From: Parvularcula maris
GTDB taxonomy: Bacteria > Pseudomonadota > Alphaproteobacteria > Caulobacterales > Parvularculaceae
Assembly: GCF_024505085.1 (NCBI RefSeq)
Contig: NZ_JANIBC010000007.1
Coordinates: forward strand, 48,246-112,245
Direction of reading: 5' to 3'
DNA: 64,000 nucleotides
Shown here: positions 10,003 to 19,100 of the stretch, one piece after another
Layout: each line of letters opens with the position of its first letter
Position numbering within the stretch: position 1 is the first letter of the stretch
Program-made: the position numbers and the translations under genes
Notes under the pieces: model-generated
What the model was told of the DNA's origin: nothing
What the model saw: only the letters and a program-made list of their open reading frames with translations
The model's database searches: none

Positions 10003-10974
10003 ATGCAGACCGGAGACACGGGTCTCAATCTGATCAAGGCTTATGAGGGCTTCACCGCCAGCCCGCGCGCCGATGAGCGTCGCGGCGGCGGGTTCGTGGT
10101 AGGCTACGGCCACCACACCACCTCGCCCATGCCCCAGGTCAGCCAGCGCGAGGCGACGAACCTGCTCATGCGGGACGTCACCCCGATCGAGACGCTGATC
10201 CGCGATTCGGTGCGCACGCCCCTGAACCAGAACGAGCACGACGCGCTCGTCTCCTTCGTCTTCAATATCGGCGCGGAGAACTTCAAGCGCTCCACCGTGC
10301 TCTCCAAGCTCAACGCAGGCGACAAGCTCGGCGCGGCGGAGGCCTTCGAGCGTTGGACCAAGGCGCGGGTCGACGGCAAGCTGATGAAGCTCGACGGCCT
10401 CGTGCGCAGGCGGGCGGCTGAGAAGTCGCTCTTTCTCATGCCCACCGATGCCGAGCTGGTCATCCCCACCTCCGAAGTCTCTCCGGCGGAGGAGTGCGAC
10501 GGCCAGTTCCTGGCTCCCTCCGAAGTGACCCATGCGCCGCTGGTCGATTTCGACAGCTACCGCCGCGACAAGGGCCGAGCGCTGACCGAGGAGGAGATCG
10601 AGGGCAGGCTCTCCGCCCTCTACGCCGCCAGCCACGCTTTGATGGGCGATCCTTCCAAGATGATCATCGCCAAGGCCGAGGAGCGCGAGGATATCGGCGT
10701 GACCATCGGTGCGGTGCTCGGCGCGGTGCTGGCCCTCGCGCTGACCCTCTTTGCGGGCGCCATGGCGCTAGACACCTACGCGCCGGACACGGCGGGGATG
10801 CTGGGGATCACCCCCGGTCTTCTCTCGCCGGTCATGGCGGACCTGCCCATCTGGCTTCTCGCCTCCGGTCTCGGCCTAACCTACTTCACCCTCTACATCG
10901 TCGCCAAGCGCGCCGCCCGGCACAGCCTGAAAAAGGCACGGGCGAAGGAGCTCGGCCGGGTGCGCGGGCGCTGA
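10003..10974 (+). CDS. GH24 (phage-type) lysozyme with C-terminal membrane segments
   Basis: A muramidase of the T4/lambdoid lysozyme family. Residues 8-20 (LNLIKAYEGFTAS) carry the expected catalytic Glu15, followed by GFVVGYGHHTTSP, and the rest of the domain (LNQNEHDALVSFVFNIG) runs to about residue 145. The extension is unusual. After a linker come two hydrophobic helices (about 232-253 and 281-300), then a basic tail ending RVRGR. Phage endolysins are normally about 160 aa and soluble, so this looks like a host-adapted, membrane-tethered enzyme. GTG at 10000 is an alternative start. The stop overlaps the next gene. No phage structural gene is near. Confidence 0.85.
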   Translation: MQTGDTGLNLIKAYEGFTASPRADERRGGGFVVGYGHHTTSPMPQVSQREATNLLMRDVTPIETLIRDSVRTPLNQNEHDALVSFVFNIGAENFKRSTVLSKLNAGDKLGAAEAFERWTKARVDGKLMKLDGLVRRRAAEKSLFLMPTDAELVIPTSEVSPAEECDGQFLAPSEVTHAPLVDFDSYRRDKGRALTEEEIEGRLSALYAASHALMGDPSKMIIAKAEEREDIGVTIGAVLGAVLALALTLFAGAMALDTYAPDTAGMLGITPGLLSPVMADLPIWLLASGLGLTYFTLYIVAKRAARHSLKKARAKELGRVRGR

Positions 10975-11384
10975 GCGCTCCGTCCGTCCATCTCATCAAG
11001 CTGAGCGTCGGGACCCAATCGGTCGCGAACCTTGGCGCTTGGCAGCAAAGCTATTTCGGCAAGAAAGGCCCCTCGCACACCACCCGGATGTTTCCCAAAC
11101 GGGCGGAGGAGCTGAAGGCAGGCGGCTCGATCTACTGGGTGATCCAGGGCTCGGTGCAGGCACGCCAGGTCATCAAAGACCTCGTGGCGGTGAAGACGAA
11201 GAGCGGCACCAAGTGCAGGATCGTCCTGGAACCTTCCCTCATCCCGGTCCGTCCGGTAGCCCGTAAGCCCTTCCAGGGCTGGCGCTACCTCAAGCCGGAG
11301 GAGGCGCCGCCTGACCTCGATCACGAGGCGGCGGAGGACGACCTGCCCATCAGGGCCGAACTAGCGGAGCTGGGACTTCTATGA
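10971..11384 (+). CDS. DUF1489 family protein
   Basis: A 137-aa protein whose N-terminal VHLIKLSVGTQSVANLGAWQ and following RMFPKRAEEL match the DUF1489 family, common in alphaproteobacteria and of unknown function. No ATG, GTG or TTG exists in this frame between far upstream (10494) and the conserved HLIKL. The only near-start codon in the right place is CTG at 10971, which overlaps the TGA of the lysozyme gene as CTGA. An AAGGAG lies at 10945-10950, somewhat far. I therefore place the start at CTG, with translation coupled to the lysozyme. The stop overlaps the next gene as ATGA. Confidence 0.8.
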   Translation: MSAPSVHLIKLSVGTQSVANLGAWQQSYFGKKGPSHTTRMFPKRAEELKAGGSIYWVIQGSVQARQVIKDLVAVKTKSGTKCRIVLEPSLIPVRPVARKPFQGWRYLKPEEAPPDLDHEAAEDDLPIRAELAELGLL

Positions 11385-12178
11385 CGGGGACGAAGACGAA
11401 AGCAGGGGCCGCCGCCGGTGCGGTCGGCGTGCTGGCGGTGGCCGGAACGCTCTTCTTCGGAGGCGATGACGAGGTGCCGGAGGCCAGCGACGTCATCGCC
11501 GAAGAGCGCGAGGTGCTGACCGAGGCCCCCGTGGTCCGGCCTGAGATGACGGAAGCCAGCGCTGAAACCTCGATGCGTTTCTGCTCCCCTGCGGTTCTCG
11601 GCGGTGACGGCTGCGCGGAAGCCGAGGCGGTGGCGGGTCAGGTGCAAGGCCTCTTCCGCGCCGAGGCCATGCCGAACCGGACGCTCACCCTGATCTCCGG
11701 CGAAGACGGCACCGAGGACGAAGCCACCGATTGCCAGCGCTTCGCCGAGCTCCGCCGGGCGGGCTACGGCGCGAAGACGGGGGGCGACATGGCGCGCGAG
11801 GCCCAGCTCGCCCGCGTCTGCGGCCTGGTGCTGATGGCCGGGCGCGCCCAGCCCGCCGAAGGCCCGCCGCCGGGGCAGGGCCTCTTCTCGGTCATTCCCC
11901 GCGCAGAGCTGCCTAGCCTCGGCGAGGCGGTGTTCGATGCGGACGCGGTCATCGTCATCGAGAGTGAGAGCCCGCTGATCTGGAGCATAGAGGACAGTGA
12001 CCTGCGCGGCGAGTTCGTGCATGTGGGCACCGCCGATTTCGACGGCGATCCGGGCGCGGAGTACCTGATCGAGTGGCGGCTTCAGTCCGTCGGCGGCTCG
12101 GCCAGGGCGATCGGCTACGGCCTAGCGGAGGGCACGCCGCCGAGCTTCAGGACGGTGGATCCGTTCGCGGCGGGGTAA
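11381..12178 (+). CDS. membrane-anchored protein of unknown function
   Basis: 265 aa with one N-terminal hydrophobic stretch (about 8-27, AAAGAVGVLAVAGTLFFGG) that may be a signal anchor. The rest is acidic and probably periplasmic, with four Cys pair candidates (CSPAVLGGDGC, DCQRF, RVCGLV). The C-terminus has DFDGDPGAEYLIEWRL, resembling an FG-GAP/VCBS-like calcium loop. I do not recognise a family. It overlaps the DUF1489 gene by four bases (ATGA) and so belongs to the lysozyme operon; a role in cell-wall turnover is only inference from that. It is followed by repeat A2 and the convergent bactofilin gene. Confidence 0.65.
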   Translation: MTGTKTKAGAAAGAVGVLAVAGTLFFGGDDEVPEASDVIAEEREVLTEAPVVRPEMTEASAETSMRFCSPAVLGGDGCAEAEAVAGQVQGLFRAEAMPNRTLTLISGEDGTEDEATDCQRFAELRRAGYGAKTGGDMAREAQLARVCGLVLMAGRAQPAEGPPPGQGLFSVIPRAELPSLGEAVFDADAVIVIESESPLIWSIEDSDLRGEFVHVGTADFDGDPGAEYLIEWRLQSVGGSARAIGYGLAEGTPPSFRTVDPFAAG

Positions 12179-12191
12179 GTTCCCCTTGGTC

Positions 12192-12321
12192 GTCATCCCG
12201 GCCGTAGCGAAGCGGAGGTTGAGCCGCAGCGCGGGTCGACGGACCCATGGACCCGCCGGATCAAGCAGAGAGAACGGCTGGTCCATGGGTCCCGGATAAG
12301 CCTTCGGCTTTCCGGGATGAC
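12192..12321. repeat. palindromic intergenic repeat A, copy 2
   Basis: About 130 bp, bounded by GTCATCCCGG and CCGGGATGAC, with internal GACCCATGGACC and GGTCCATGGGTCCCGG arms. It lies between the convergent unknown gene and the bactofilin gene, and is slightly longer than the other copies because of extra sequence in the left arm. Confidence 0.85.
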
Positions 12322-12333
12322 GTTCCAGACCTC

Positions 12334-12367
12334 TTCAAAACAAAAACGGCGCCCCAAGGGACGCCGT
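12334..12367 (-). terminator. Rho-independent terminator of the bactofilin operon
   Basis: Read on the minus strand, the stem ACGGCG/CGCCGT with a short GC-rich loop is followed at once by TTTTTG and further T residues. It ends about 30 bases after the bactofilin stop codon. Confidence 0.8.
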
Positions 12368-12393
12368 CTCCGTAACTCTTTATAACCCTCAGC

Positions 12394-13077
12394 CTAGCGA
12401 AGGTTCGCCTTGGCAGCCTGCTTCTGGCCCTGCTGCATCGGCTGCAGCGTCTCGACCTTCGGCGCGGCGGAGGCGTCGCGGCGGATGGGGGCCGCTTCGC
12501 GCAGCTTGGCCTCACGCTCGCGCGGTGCGTTGGGGGCGGGGTGGTTGCTCAGCACACGCTCCGGGGTCGGGGCGGGAAGCTCGGCAGCCGCCGCGTTCAC
12601 TGCCTGCTCGCTCATCGGATCGTCCGAGTGGCGGCAGGAGCCTTCGAAGCGCGCACCGGCCTCGATCATCAGGGCGGTGTGGATCACGTCGCCCTTGACC
12701 ATGGAGGAGGCCGTCAGCTCGACGCGTGTCGCGCGGACGCGGCCCTCGACGGTGCCGGCCACCTTGACCTTCTCGGCCATGATCTCGCCGCGTACCGTGG
12801 CACCTTCGCCGACGACGAGGCCCTTGGCGTAGATGTCGCCCTCGATCTCGCCGTCGAACTGGACCTCGCCTTCCGAGCGGATCTCGCCGCGGATGACCAT
12901 GTCCGCCGAGATCAGCGAGGGGACACCCGAAGGACCCGAGCGCACCGGTTTGGCGCGTGCGGAGCTTTTGGCGTCAGCCCTGCGGCTCATGCCGGGATCG
13001 GCTGCCATCACCTTCGGCTCCTCGAACTCCGGAACCTGACGTTCGTCACTCTTGTCGCGTTTAGCTTTCGAAAACAT
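12394..13077 (-). CDS. bactofilin (polymer-forming cytoskeletal protein)
   Basis: A 227-aa bactofilin. The central right-handed beta-helix (about 60-160) shows the repeating pattern GEIRSEGEVQFDGEIEGDI, GATVRGEIMAEKVKVAGTVEGRV. It is flanked by a disordered basic N-terminus and a Pro/Ala-rich C-terminus. Bactofilins polymerise without nucleotide and position wall enzymes. The start ATG (13075-13077) lies inside the end of the M23 peptidase gene (17-bp overlap), with AGGCAGGA upstream, so the two are co-translated. The bactofilin plus M23 endopeptidase pairing is known from Helicobacter (ccmA-csd1) and from budding alphaproteobacteria, where it sets cell shape. Confidence 0.92.
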   Translation of the reverse strand: MFSKAKRDKSDERQVPEFEEPKVMAADPGMSRRADAKSSARAKPVRSGPSGVPSLISADMVIRGEIRSEGEVQFDGEIEGDIYAKGLVVGEGATVRGEIMAEKVKVAGTVEGRVRATRVELTASSMVKGDVIHTALMIEAGARFEGSCRHSDDPMSEQAVNAAAAELPAPTPERVLSNHPAPNAPREREAKLREAAPIRRDASAAPKVETLQPMQQGQKQAAKANLR

Positions 13078-14416
13078 ACCGTCCTGCCTCAATAAACCGC
13101 TTCGGGTCGACCTGTCTGCCCTTGTAAAGAACCTCGTAGTGGAGGTGCGTACCAGTAGAACGTCCGGTGGTCCCCATCAGCCCTATGACCTCGTTTAGCC
13201 CAACCACTTTACCAACGCGTGTGTTGATCCTGTCCAAATGTGCGTACCGCGTACGGAATCCGTTACCATGGTCGATCTCGACGAGATTGCCGTAGGCGCC
13301 GCGCACCCCTGCGCGCACCACCCGGCCAGGAGCCGTGGCGACGATCGGTGTACGGCGCGGTGCGGCGAAATCGAGCCCCCTGTGACGTACACGGCGGTTG
13401 CGCTTGATCGGATCCCAGCGGAAACCGTAGCCAGAGGTCTGGCGGTGGCGGTTGAGCACCGGCGCGCCGATTGGCACCTGGCGGACCATCCCGGCCAGCG
13501 CCGCGAGCTCGGTCATCTTGCGCTCGACGCGGCCGGCGGTCTCGAAATAGGTGTCACCGCCAAAGGGCAGCTCGCCCTCATCGAAGGCGGGGATGTAGGG
13601 GCCGCCCTGGCCCTCATACTCGGCCTCCTCGCCCCTGGCGGAGGCCAGCACCTGACGGCCCATCTCCTCGTCGGCCTCGGGAATAAGGTAGCCGCCGGGG
13701 CCGGTGTAGCGGAGGATCTGATCGAGCTCGCGGATGGTGCGCTCCATCTTCTCCTCCATGGCGGCGAGCACCACCACCTGGTTGGCGGAGAGGCGCGCCG
13801 TCTTGCGGCGCATGTCGGAGAGGACCTCGTTCTCGATGCCCTCGGCGATCTCGCGGTCGATGACGCTCTCAAGCGCTTCCTTGCGCAGGGCCGAGACGCG
13901 GGACTGGCGCGGCGTCGGCTCTCGGCCGACGGGATCGATCATGATGCGGTTCGAACCGCGCAGCTTCTGGCCGTTGGGGGCACCCACCGCGGAGAGGGTC
14001 TCAGCCAGGGAGCGCATCTCCTGGTCCAGAACGCTCTTGTTCTCGACCAGGGAGCGAAGGGCGTTGTGTTGACCCTCAAGCTTCTTAAGAGCCAGCTCGA
14101 ACTCGCGGCTGTAGATGAAGTTGAGGGAGCTGACCTCTTCATAGGCGCGCTCGGAGTTCTGGAGGCGGCGGCGATAGGCGGACTGCTCGTCCCGGCGCTG
14201 CTCGTCCTTGGCGACGATGATCTGCTCTTTGAAGACGACGTTGACCGAGGCGTAGGCGACCCACAGGAGAGCGCCGAACAGGATCGAGGCGAACACAACC
14301 TGAGTGTTCGAGCTCAGCTTGATGAAGTGAACGACCCCGTCGGAGCGGTGATAGATCTGGCGTTCGCGAAACAGGTGCCCGAGCAACCTGCCAAACCTGC
14401 CTTTGTCCTTGCCCAT
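13061..14416 (-). CDS. M23 family metallopeptidase, membrane-anchored
   Basis: 451-aa peptidoglycan endopeptidase. One transmembrane helix (about 37-58, VVFASILFGALLWVAYASV) is followed by a periplasmic coiled coil (about 65-250) and a LytM/M23 domain at the C-terminus. Zinc ligands are visible in HRGLDFAAP and THLHYEV, so the enzyme should be active. The ATG at 14416 has AGGGAC upstream; GTG at 14434 is an alternative. It forms one operon with the overlapping bactofilin gene. The long coiled coil could contact the bactofilin or other partners (inference). A pair of 11-bp direct repeats lies upstream at 14535-14566. Confidence 0.93.
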   Translation of the reverse strand: MGKDKGRFGRLLGHLFRERQIYHRSDGVVHFIKLSSNTQVVFASILFGALLWVAYASVNVVFKEQIIVAKDEQRRDEQSAYRRRLQNSERAYEEVSSLNFIYSREFELALKKLEGQHNALRSLVENKSVLDQEMRSLAETLSAVGAPNGQKLRGSNRIMIDPVGREPTPRQSRVSALRKEALESVIDREIAEGIENEVLSDMRRKTARLSANQVVVLAAMEEKMERTIRELDQILRYTGPGGYLIPEADEEMGRQVLASARGEEAEYEGQGGPYIPAFDEGELPFGGDTYFETAGRVERKMTELAALAGMVRQVPIGAPVLNRHRQTSGYGFRWDPIKRNRRVRHRGLDFAAPRRTPIVATAPGRVVRAGVRGAYGNLVEIDHGNGFRTRYAHLDRINTRVGKVVGLNEVIGLMGTTGRSTGTHLHYEVLYKGRQVDPKRFIEAGRYVFES

Positions 14417-14534
14417 ACCGTCCCTGACTAACACGCCGCCTTGGCAGAACCTGCCAACACCGCTTCCGCTACGTTGCCCTGCCGAGGCGCTGTGATACTG
14501 GCACGAACCTTGGCACGTCTTGTTACATTACGAA

Positions 14535-14566
14535 ACCGCGATCGAAAAAATATTAACCGCGATCGG
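14535..14566. promoter_or_regulatory. two 11-bp direct repeats, 21 bp apart, upstream of the M23-bactofilin operon
   Basis: AACCGCGATCG occurs at 14535-14545 and again at 14556-14566. The two are separated by an A/T-rich spacer and phased by 21 bp, two helical turns. The site lies about 120 bases upstream of the M23 start in an otherwise high-GC region. It has the form of a tandem operator for a dimeric regulator; the regulator is unknown. Confidence 0.5.
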
Positions 14567-14633
14567 GACTTTGCAGCCCCCTGGGCAACCGCCCCCCATA
14601 CTCTCACCCCTTAGAACCCCGATCCGCCGTTTT

Positions 14634-15455
14634 TCAGGCGGAACTGCGGCAGTCTCGGGACGCTACGCCCTCGTACCAGTCCCTAGGCAGGTCGGCTTGC
14701 GCCCGGCCTGGGCCGTTGAAAGGAGGGGTAGCACCCTGCGGATGGTACGTCGTCACACAAATGTGAAAGCTTTCCGCAGGATCGTGTCCCAATTCTCGGC
14801 AAATGAGACGGAACCACTTCGCTCCAGTGCGAACGTGGCCGATCTCGTCGCGGTAGATGACGTCGAGAATGTCTGCCGATCTTCCATCACCCACCCCACA
14901 CAGCTTTCGTGCCATCCCCGGCGTCACGTCGAGGCCGCGCGCCTCCAGGATCAGGGGCGCCACGGCGAGCCGGGCGAGCAGGCTGTCCGAGGTCTTGATC
15001 GCTGCCTGCCACAGCCCGTCATGGGCGGGCAGGGCGCCGTAACGGCTACCGTACTCGCGAAGCCTCTCTTCGAGCAGGCGGAAGTGAAGCCCTTCTTCCC
15101 CCATCACCTGGAACCAGTCGCCGACGAACTCGGCACGTAGGCCCTCCGGCACCTCACCGGCGAAGCGGAGCGCCATGTCCGCGGCGAGGTCCACGGCGTT
15201 GAGCTCGATATGGGCGAGCGCGTGGAGGAGCGCCGCCCGGCCCTCGGGCTTGCCGAGACCGCGCTTGGCTACCTCCCGCGGCGGCACGAGGTGGGGCCGA
15301 TCGGGCCTTGCAGGACGGGCCGGCGGCAGCCTGGAGGGCGGCGAAGCCAGCTCCTCGGGACGGCTCTCGCCGAGCAGCTCTTCCGCCATCGCCGCCTTCT
15401 CGCGTGCGTCGGCGGTCAGAAGCACCCGCTCGGCAAGCTCGTCCCAGGAAGCCAT
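14634..15455 (-). CDS. DUF455 family ferritin-like protein
   Basis: 273 aa of the DUF455 (ferritin-like, MiaE-related fold) family. Candidate metal ligands occur in HIELNAVDLAAD, MGEEGLHF, LEARGLDVTPG and YRDEIGHVRTG, a pattern of four helices carrying Glu/His as in di-iron proteins. The molecular function is unknown. Its ATG overlaps the stop of the upstream bcp gene by one base (TGATG), so both are translated from one message; an oxidative-stress or metal role would fit but is inference. Confidence 0.88.
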   Translation of the reverse strand: MASWDELAERVLLTADAREKAAMAEELLGESRPEELASPPSRLPPARPARPDRPHLVPPREVAKRGLGKPEGRAALLHALAHIELNAVDLAADMALRFAGEVPEGLRAEFVGDWFQVMGEEGLHFRLLEERLREYGSRYGALPAHDGLWQAAIKTSDSLLARLAVAPLILEARGLDVTPGMARKLCGVGDGRSADILDVIYRDEIGHVRTGAKWFRLICRELGHDPAESFHICVTTYHPQGATPPFNGPGRAQADLPRDWYEGVASRDCRSSA

Positions 15456-15919
15456 CAGGCGTTCAGTGCCCTGACCTCTTCGAGCACCGTCTCGACATGC
15501 TTCGGCACCCGCACCTTGCGCCAGATCTTTCTCACCACACCGCCCTTGTCGATCAGGAAGGTCGAGCGGTCGATGCCCATATACTTCTTGCCGTACATGC
15601 TCTTCTCGACCCAGGAGCCGTAGGCCTCGATAACCTCGCCCTCCTCGTCGGAGGCGAGGGGCACGGTGAGGTCGTGCTTCTCGCGGAACTTGGCGTGCTT
15701 GGCCGGTTTGTCCTTGGAGACGCCTAGCACCTCGGCCCCGGCGGCACGGAACTCGTCCAGCGCCTCGGAGAAGCCGATCGCCTCCTTGGTGCAGCCCGAT
15801 GTGTCGTCCTTGGGGTAGAAGTAGAGGACCAGCGTCTTCCCAGCATAGTCCTTCAGGCTGACCTCGCCGTTCTCGCTATCCATGGTGAAGGGGGGCGCTT
15901 TTTGGCCTTCTTCGAGCAT
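15455..15919 (-). CDS. bcp: BCP-type peroxiredoxin, 1-Cys form
   Basis: A thiol peroxidase that reduces hydroperoxides. The 154 aa have the fold motifs LVLYFYPKDDTSGCTKEAIGF and VLGVSKDKPAKHAKFREKHDL. The peroxidatic Cys is in SGCTKEA. The usual resolving Cys five residues later is Ile/Gly here (TKEAIGF instead of TKEACDF), and no other Cys is seen, so this is a 1-Cys enzyme needing an external thiol. The ATG at 15917-15919 has GAGGA seven bases upstream; a frame reaching 15985 would add an unlikely N-terminus. It heads the operon with the DUF455 gene. Confidence 0.92.
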   Translation of the reverse strand: MLEEGQKAPPFTMDSENGEVSLKDYAGKTLVLYFYPKDDTSGCTKEAIGFSEALDEFRAAGAEVLGVSKDKPAKHAKFREKHDLTVPLASDEEGEVIEAYGSWVEKSMYGKKYMGIDRSTFLIDKGGVVRKIWRKVRVPKHVETVLEEVRALNA

Positions 15920-16103
15920 TTTCCGGTCCTCGGTTACGTCGCTGCTAACAGGTAGCGGGTAGCGGGGGAGAAAGTTCCCGTCCATGTGGTAACGCGCCTC
16001 GCGCTTGCACAGGCGGGCACCGGCAACCTATCCTCCTCTCCAGGGCTCAGGGTGTTTTGTGGTAGTGAAGGCAGCGGCAGCAACGGCGAAGGCGGGGGCA
16101 GTC

Positions 16104-19100
16104 ATGCCTCTACTGACGGCTAGCCTGCGCGCGGCTGCCCGGATCGGGTCCCTGACCACGACCATCCTTCTCATCGTCTTTCTGCTGATGGCTTCGGGGA
16201 CCATGCCCACCGGCTGGCTGTTAGAGCTGGCGAGCGGCGGCTTGCCTACGGGCAGCAGGGTCGATGGGCGGGGCACGGCGTTCGCCTTGACCGAAGACGG
16301 TCTTCTCCTTCGCGCCGAACGGCTCGACCTCGAAGGGATCGCGGGTGCGAGGGCTGAGCGGGCTAGCCTGCTCGTGCCTCTGGGCAGCACGCTGCGCCGG
16401 GACTTCCGGCTGACGGCTTTGAGCGCAGATCGTCTGTGGGCGGATATCGACCGTCCGCCGCCCAGCGACGACGAGGCGCCTCTCGATGTCTCGGCCCTTC
16501 TCGATCTGCTGGCTGACGAGAAGCTGGGCACCGTTTCGCTGCCCTCGTTCCTGGTCAGCTATCCAGTCTTCAGCGGCGAGGGGAAGCGCACGGTCGAGGG
16601 CTCCCTTTCGGCCCGCAGCGCAGCGCAGGGCTACCTAGTCGAATCGGCCGCTTATTTTCCGCTGACGGAGGACGTGCGCACGGAGGCGAAGCTGCGGGCG
16701 CTGTCGAGCCCGGAAGGGGGCGCAGCCGTCACCTTCCGCTCCGACGGTGCGCCGCTCCAGCCGCTTCTGACCCTCCTCGGTGTCGACGCGGTGGAGCTTC
16801 AGGGCAACCTTCTGGGAGAGCTGGCGCTGGAGGTCGACCGCGACGGCCAGCCGCTCGCCGGCGACATCGACCTCACCGTAGAGCCTGGCCTCGGGCGCCT
16901 GGGCGAGACGGCCTTCGGCTTCGGCGAGAACAGGGTGAGGGCGCATTTCCGCGAGGGGGCGCCGAGCTTCAACATCGAGGAGCTTCGCTACGAGATCGAC
17001 GGCAATAGAGGCCTTCTGACGGGCCTCGTCCGGCTGGAGAACCTTCTGCACCCGAACGAGATGAAGGTGATGTTCGATGTCACCGCATCCGATGTGGTGC
17101 TCGACCTCAAAAGCGTCCTGCCCGCCCCCCTCGATGTGGGTGAGGCGCGGGCGGCGGGTCTTTTCGATGCCCAGGAAAGGCGCATCGCCTTCAGCGATCT
17201 GCACGCCGACTATTTCGGCACCCGCCTCACCGGCAAGCTGGCGCTCACCTTCCCCGAAGGCTTCGATCAGAGCCCGAGACTCGAGGCGGAGGCCACCATT
17301 CCTGGCCCGCTTACCCCGCAGGAGGTCCTGGCCGGCTGGCCCTACAACCTCGCTTTCGGTGCCAGGGGCTGGGTCGAGGCGAACCTGACGGCGGGCAGGC
17401 TGACCAATCTGCGCTACGAGGCGGACATTCCGATGAACGCCATCCGGCCCCTGACGCCCTTGAGCAACGACGTGATGCGCTTCACCTTCGATGCCTCGGA
17501 CGGAGTGGTACGCTACCTGCCCGGCATGCCGGTGCTTAAGAACCTGGAGGCCACGGCGCTGGTGCGCGGCAACAGCTTCAGGGTCGACGCCGAGAAGGGC
17601 AGCGTGCTGAAGGTCGGTATCTCCGACGGCAGCTTCGTCATCCCTCAGTTCTTTCCCGGCGGAGCCACGGCGAGGTTCGACGCCACGCTCACTGGCCGCC
17701 TCGACAACCTCCTGAGCGCGGTGGAGGAGGCGGGCTTCGTCGACTTCACCGAAGCCGTCTACCAACCCGAGGCCTTCCGTGGTCGGGGCGATTTCGACCT
17801 CTCCGTCTCCTGGCCGCTCAAGGACATCATCGCCGAGGACGAGATCGTCTTCGGCGGGGAGGGGGCCTTCGTCAGGGGCTCGCTCGACGACGTCCTGCCC
17901 GGCATCGACGCCACCGATGCAGGAGGACGGGTGCTCCTCTCCAACAAGGAGCTCGTGGTCAGGGGCGACGGCCTCGCCGCCTCCGCCCCTGCCACCTTCG
18001 AGTGGCGCCAGTCGCTCCTTAACCCTGCGCAGGCGGAGCTTGCCGTAACGGCCGAGGTCGACAACCTCGCTGCCGACATGGTGGGCGTGCCGCTCAGGCA
18101 GTTCTTCCGCGGCGAGGTGACCACGGACGTTCTGGCCAAGGACCTCAGCCCCGGTGCGCCCTTCGCGATCACCGCCGACCTCACCGACGCCGCCGTCTCG
18201 CTGCCTGCCTTCGGCCTTCTCAAGCAGCGCGGCACGGGCGGCCTCTTCGAGACCCTGGTCCGCCTGCCGAGGGAGGGGGTGGACGAGGCGAACATCATCT
18301 TCGACGGCATCAAGCTGACCTCCCCCACCTTCAACATCGAGGGCACGGGTACCTTCACCCCCGAGGGCGGGGTGGTGCGCCTCGAGCTGCCTCGCTTCTT
18401 CATCGAGGACCGCGCGGATCTGTCGGTGCAGCTCGTACCCAAGGACTACCGCCTCAACGTGGACATCTCCGGCGAGCATGCCGATGCAGGCCCGCTGATC
18501 GTCAGTATCTTGGAGAACCAGGGCGCCGGCAGTGAAGAGCAGAGTCTCATCCTTCCGGGCCGCGCCGATCTCGACATGGATCTCAGCCGCGTCAGCTTGA
18601 GAGAGGGGATCAGCCTTCGCAAGTTCGCCGCCCAGGGAAGGCATACCGGCAAGGCCGTGGAGCAGCTCACCATCAGTGCGCTGATCGGTGATGCGGCGTC
18701 CTCTTCCGAAGGCTATATGAGCGTCGCCATCGACCAGCCCGAAGGGCAAGAGCTTGGCTTCGTCGAGATCGAGGCCACCGATTTCGGCCGCATCCTTCAG
18801 GGCGTCTTCGGAATCACCTCGATCTCGGGCGCTGGCGGGTCGCTCAAGGGCACCACCAAAGAGGGCGAGGGTTTCGAGGGCCGCTTCGAGATGGGCGAGC
18901 TTCTGATCACCGAAGCGCCGCTCCTGGCGCGCATCCTCTCCTTCACCTCCCTCGACGGGCTGGCCGATGCCCTCAACGGCGAGGGCATCCGCTTTACCCA
19001 GCTCGAGGGCGATGTGGCGCTCGATGAGGGGGTGATGACCTTCGAGAACGCCAAGCTCGTCGGCTCCAGCCTAGGAATCTCCGCAGGCGGTACGATCGAC

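Noticed and set aside
10003..10974. Lysozyme as a sign of a prophage
   Set aside because: No integrase, capsid, terminase or tail genes nearby, and neighbouring genes are chromosomal.
14520..15140. Plus-strand frame over the DUF455 gene
   Set aside because: Antisense to DUF455, which has conserved Glu/His motifs on the minus strand.
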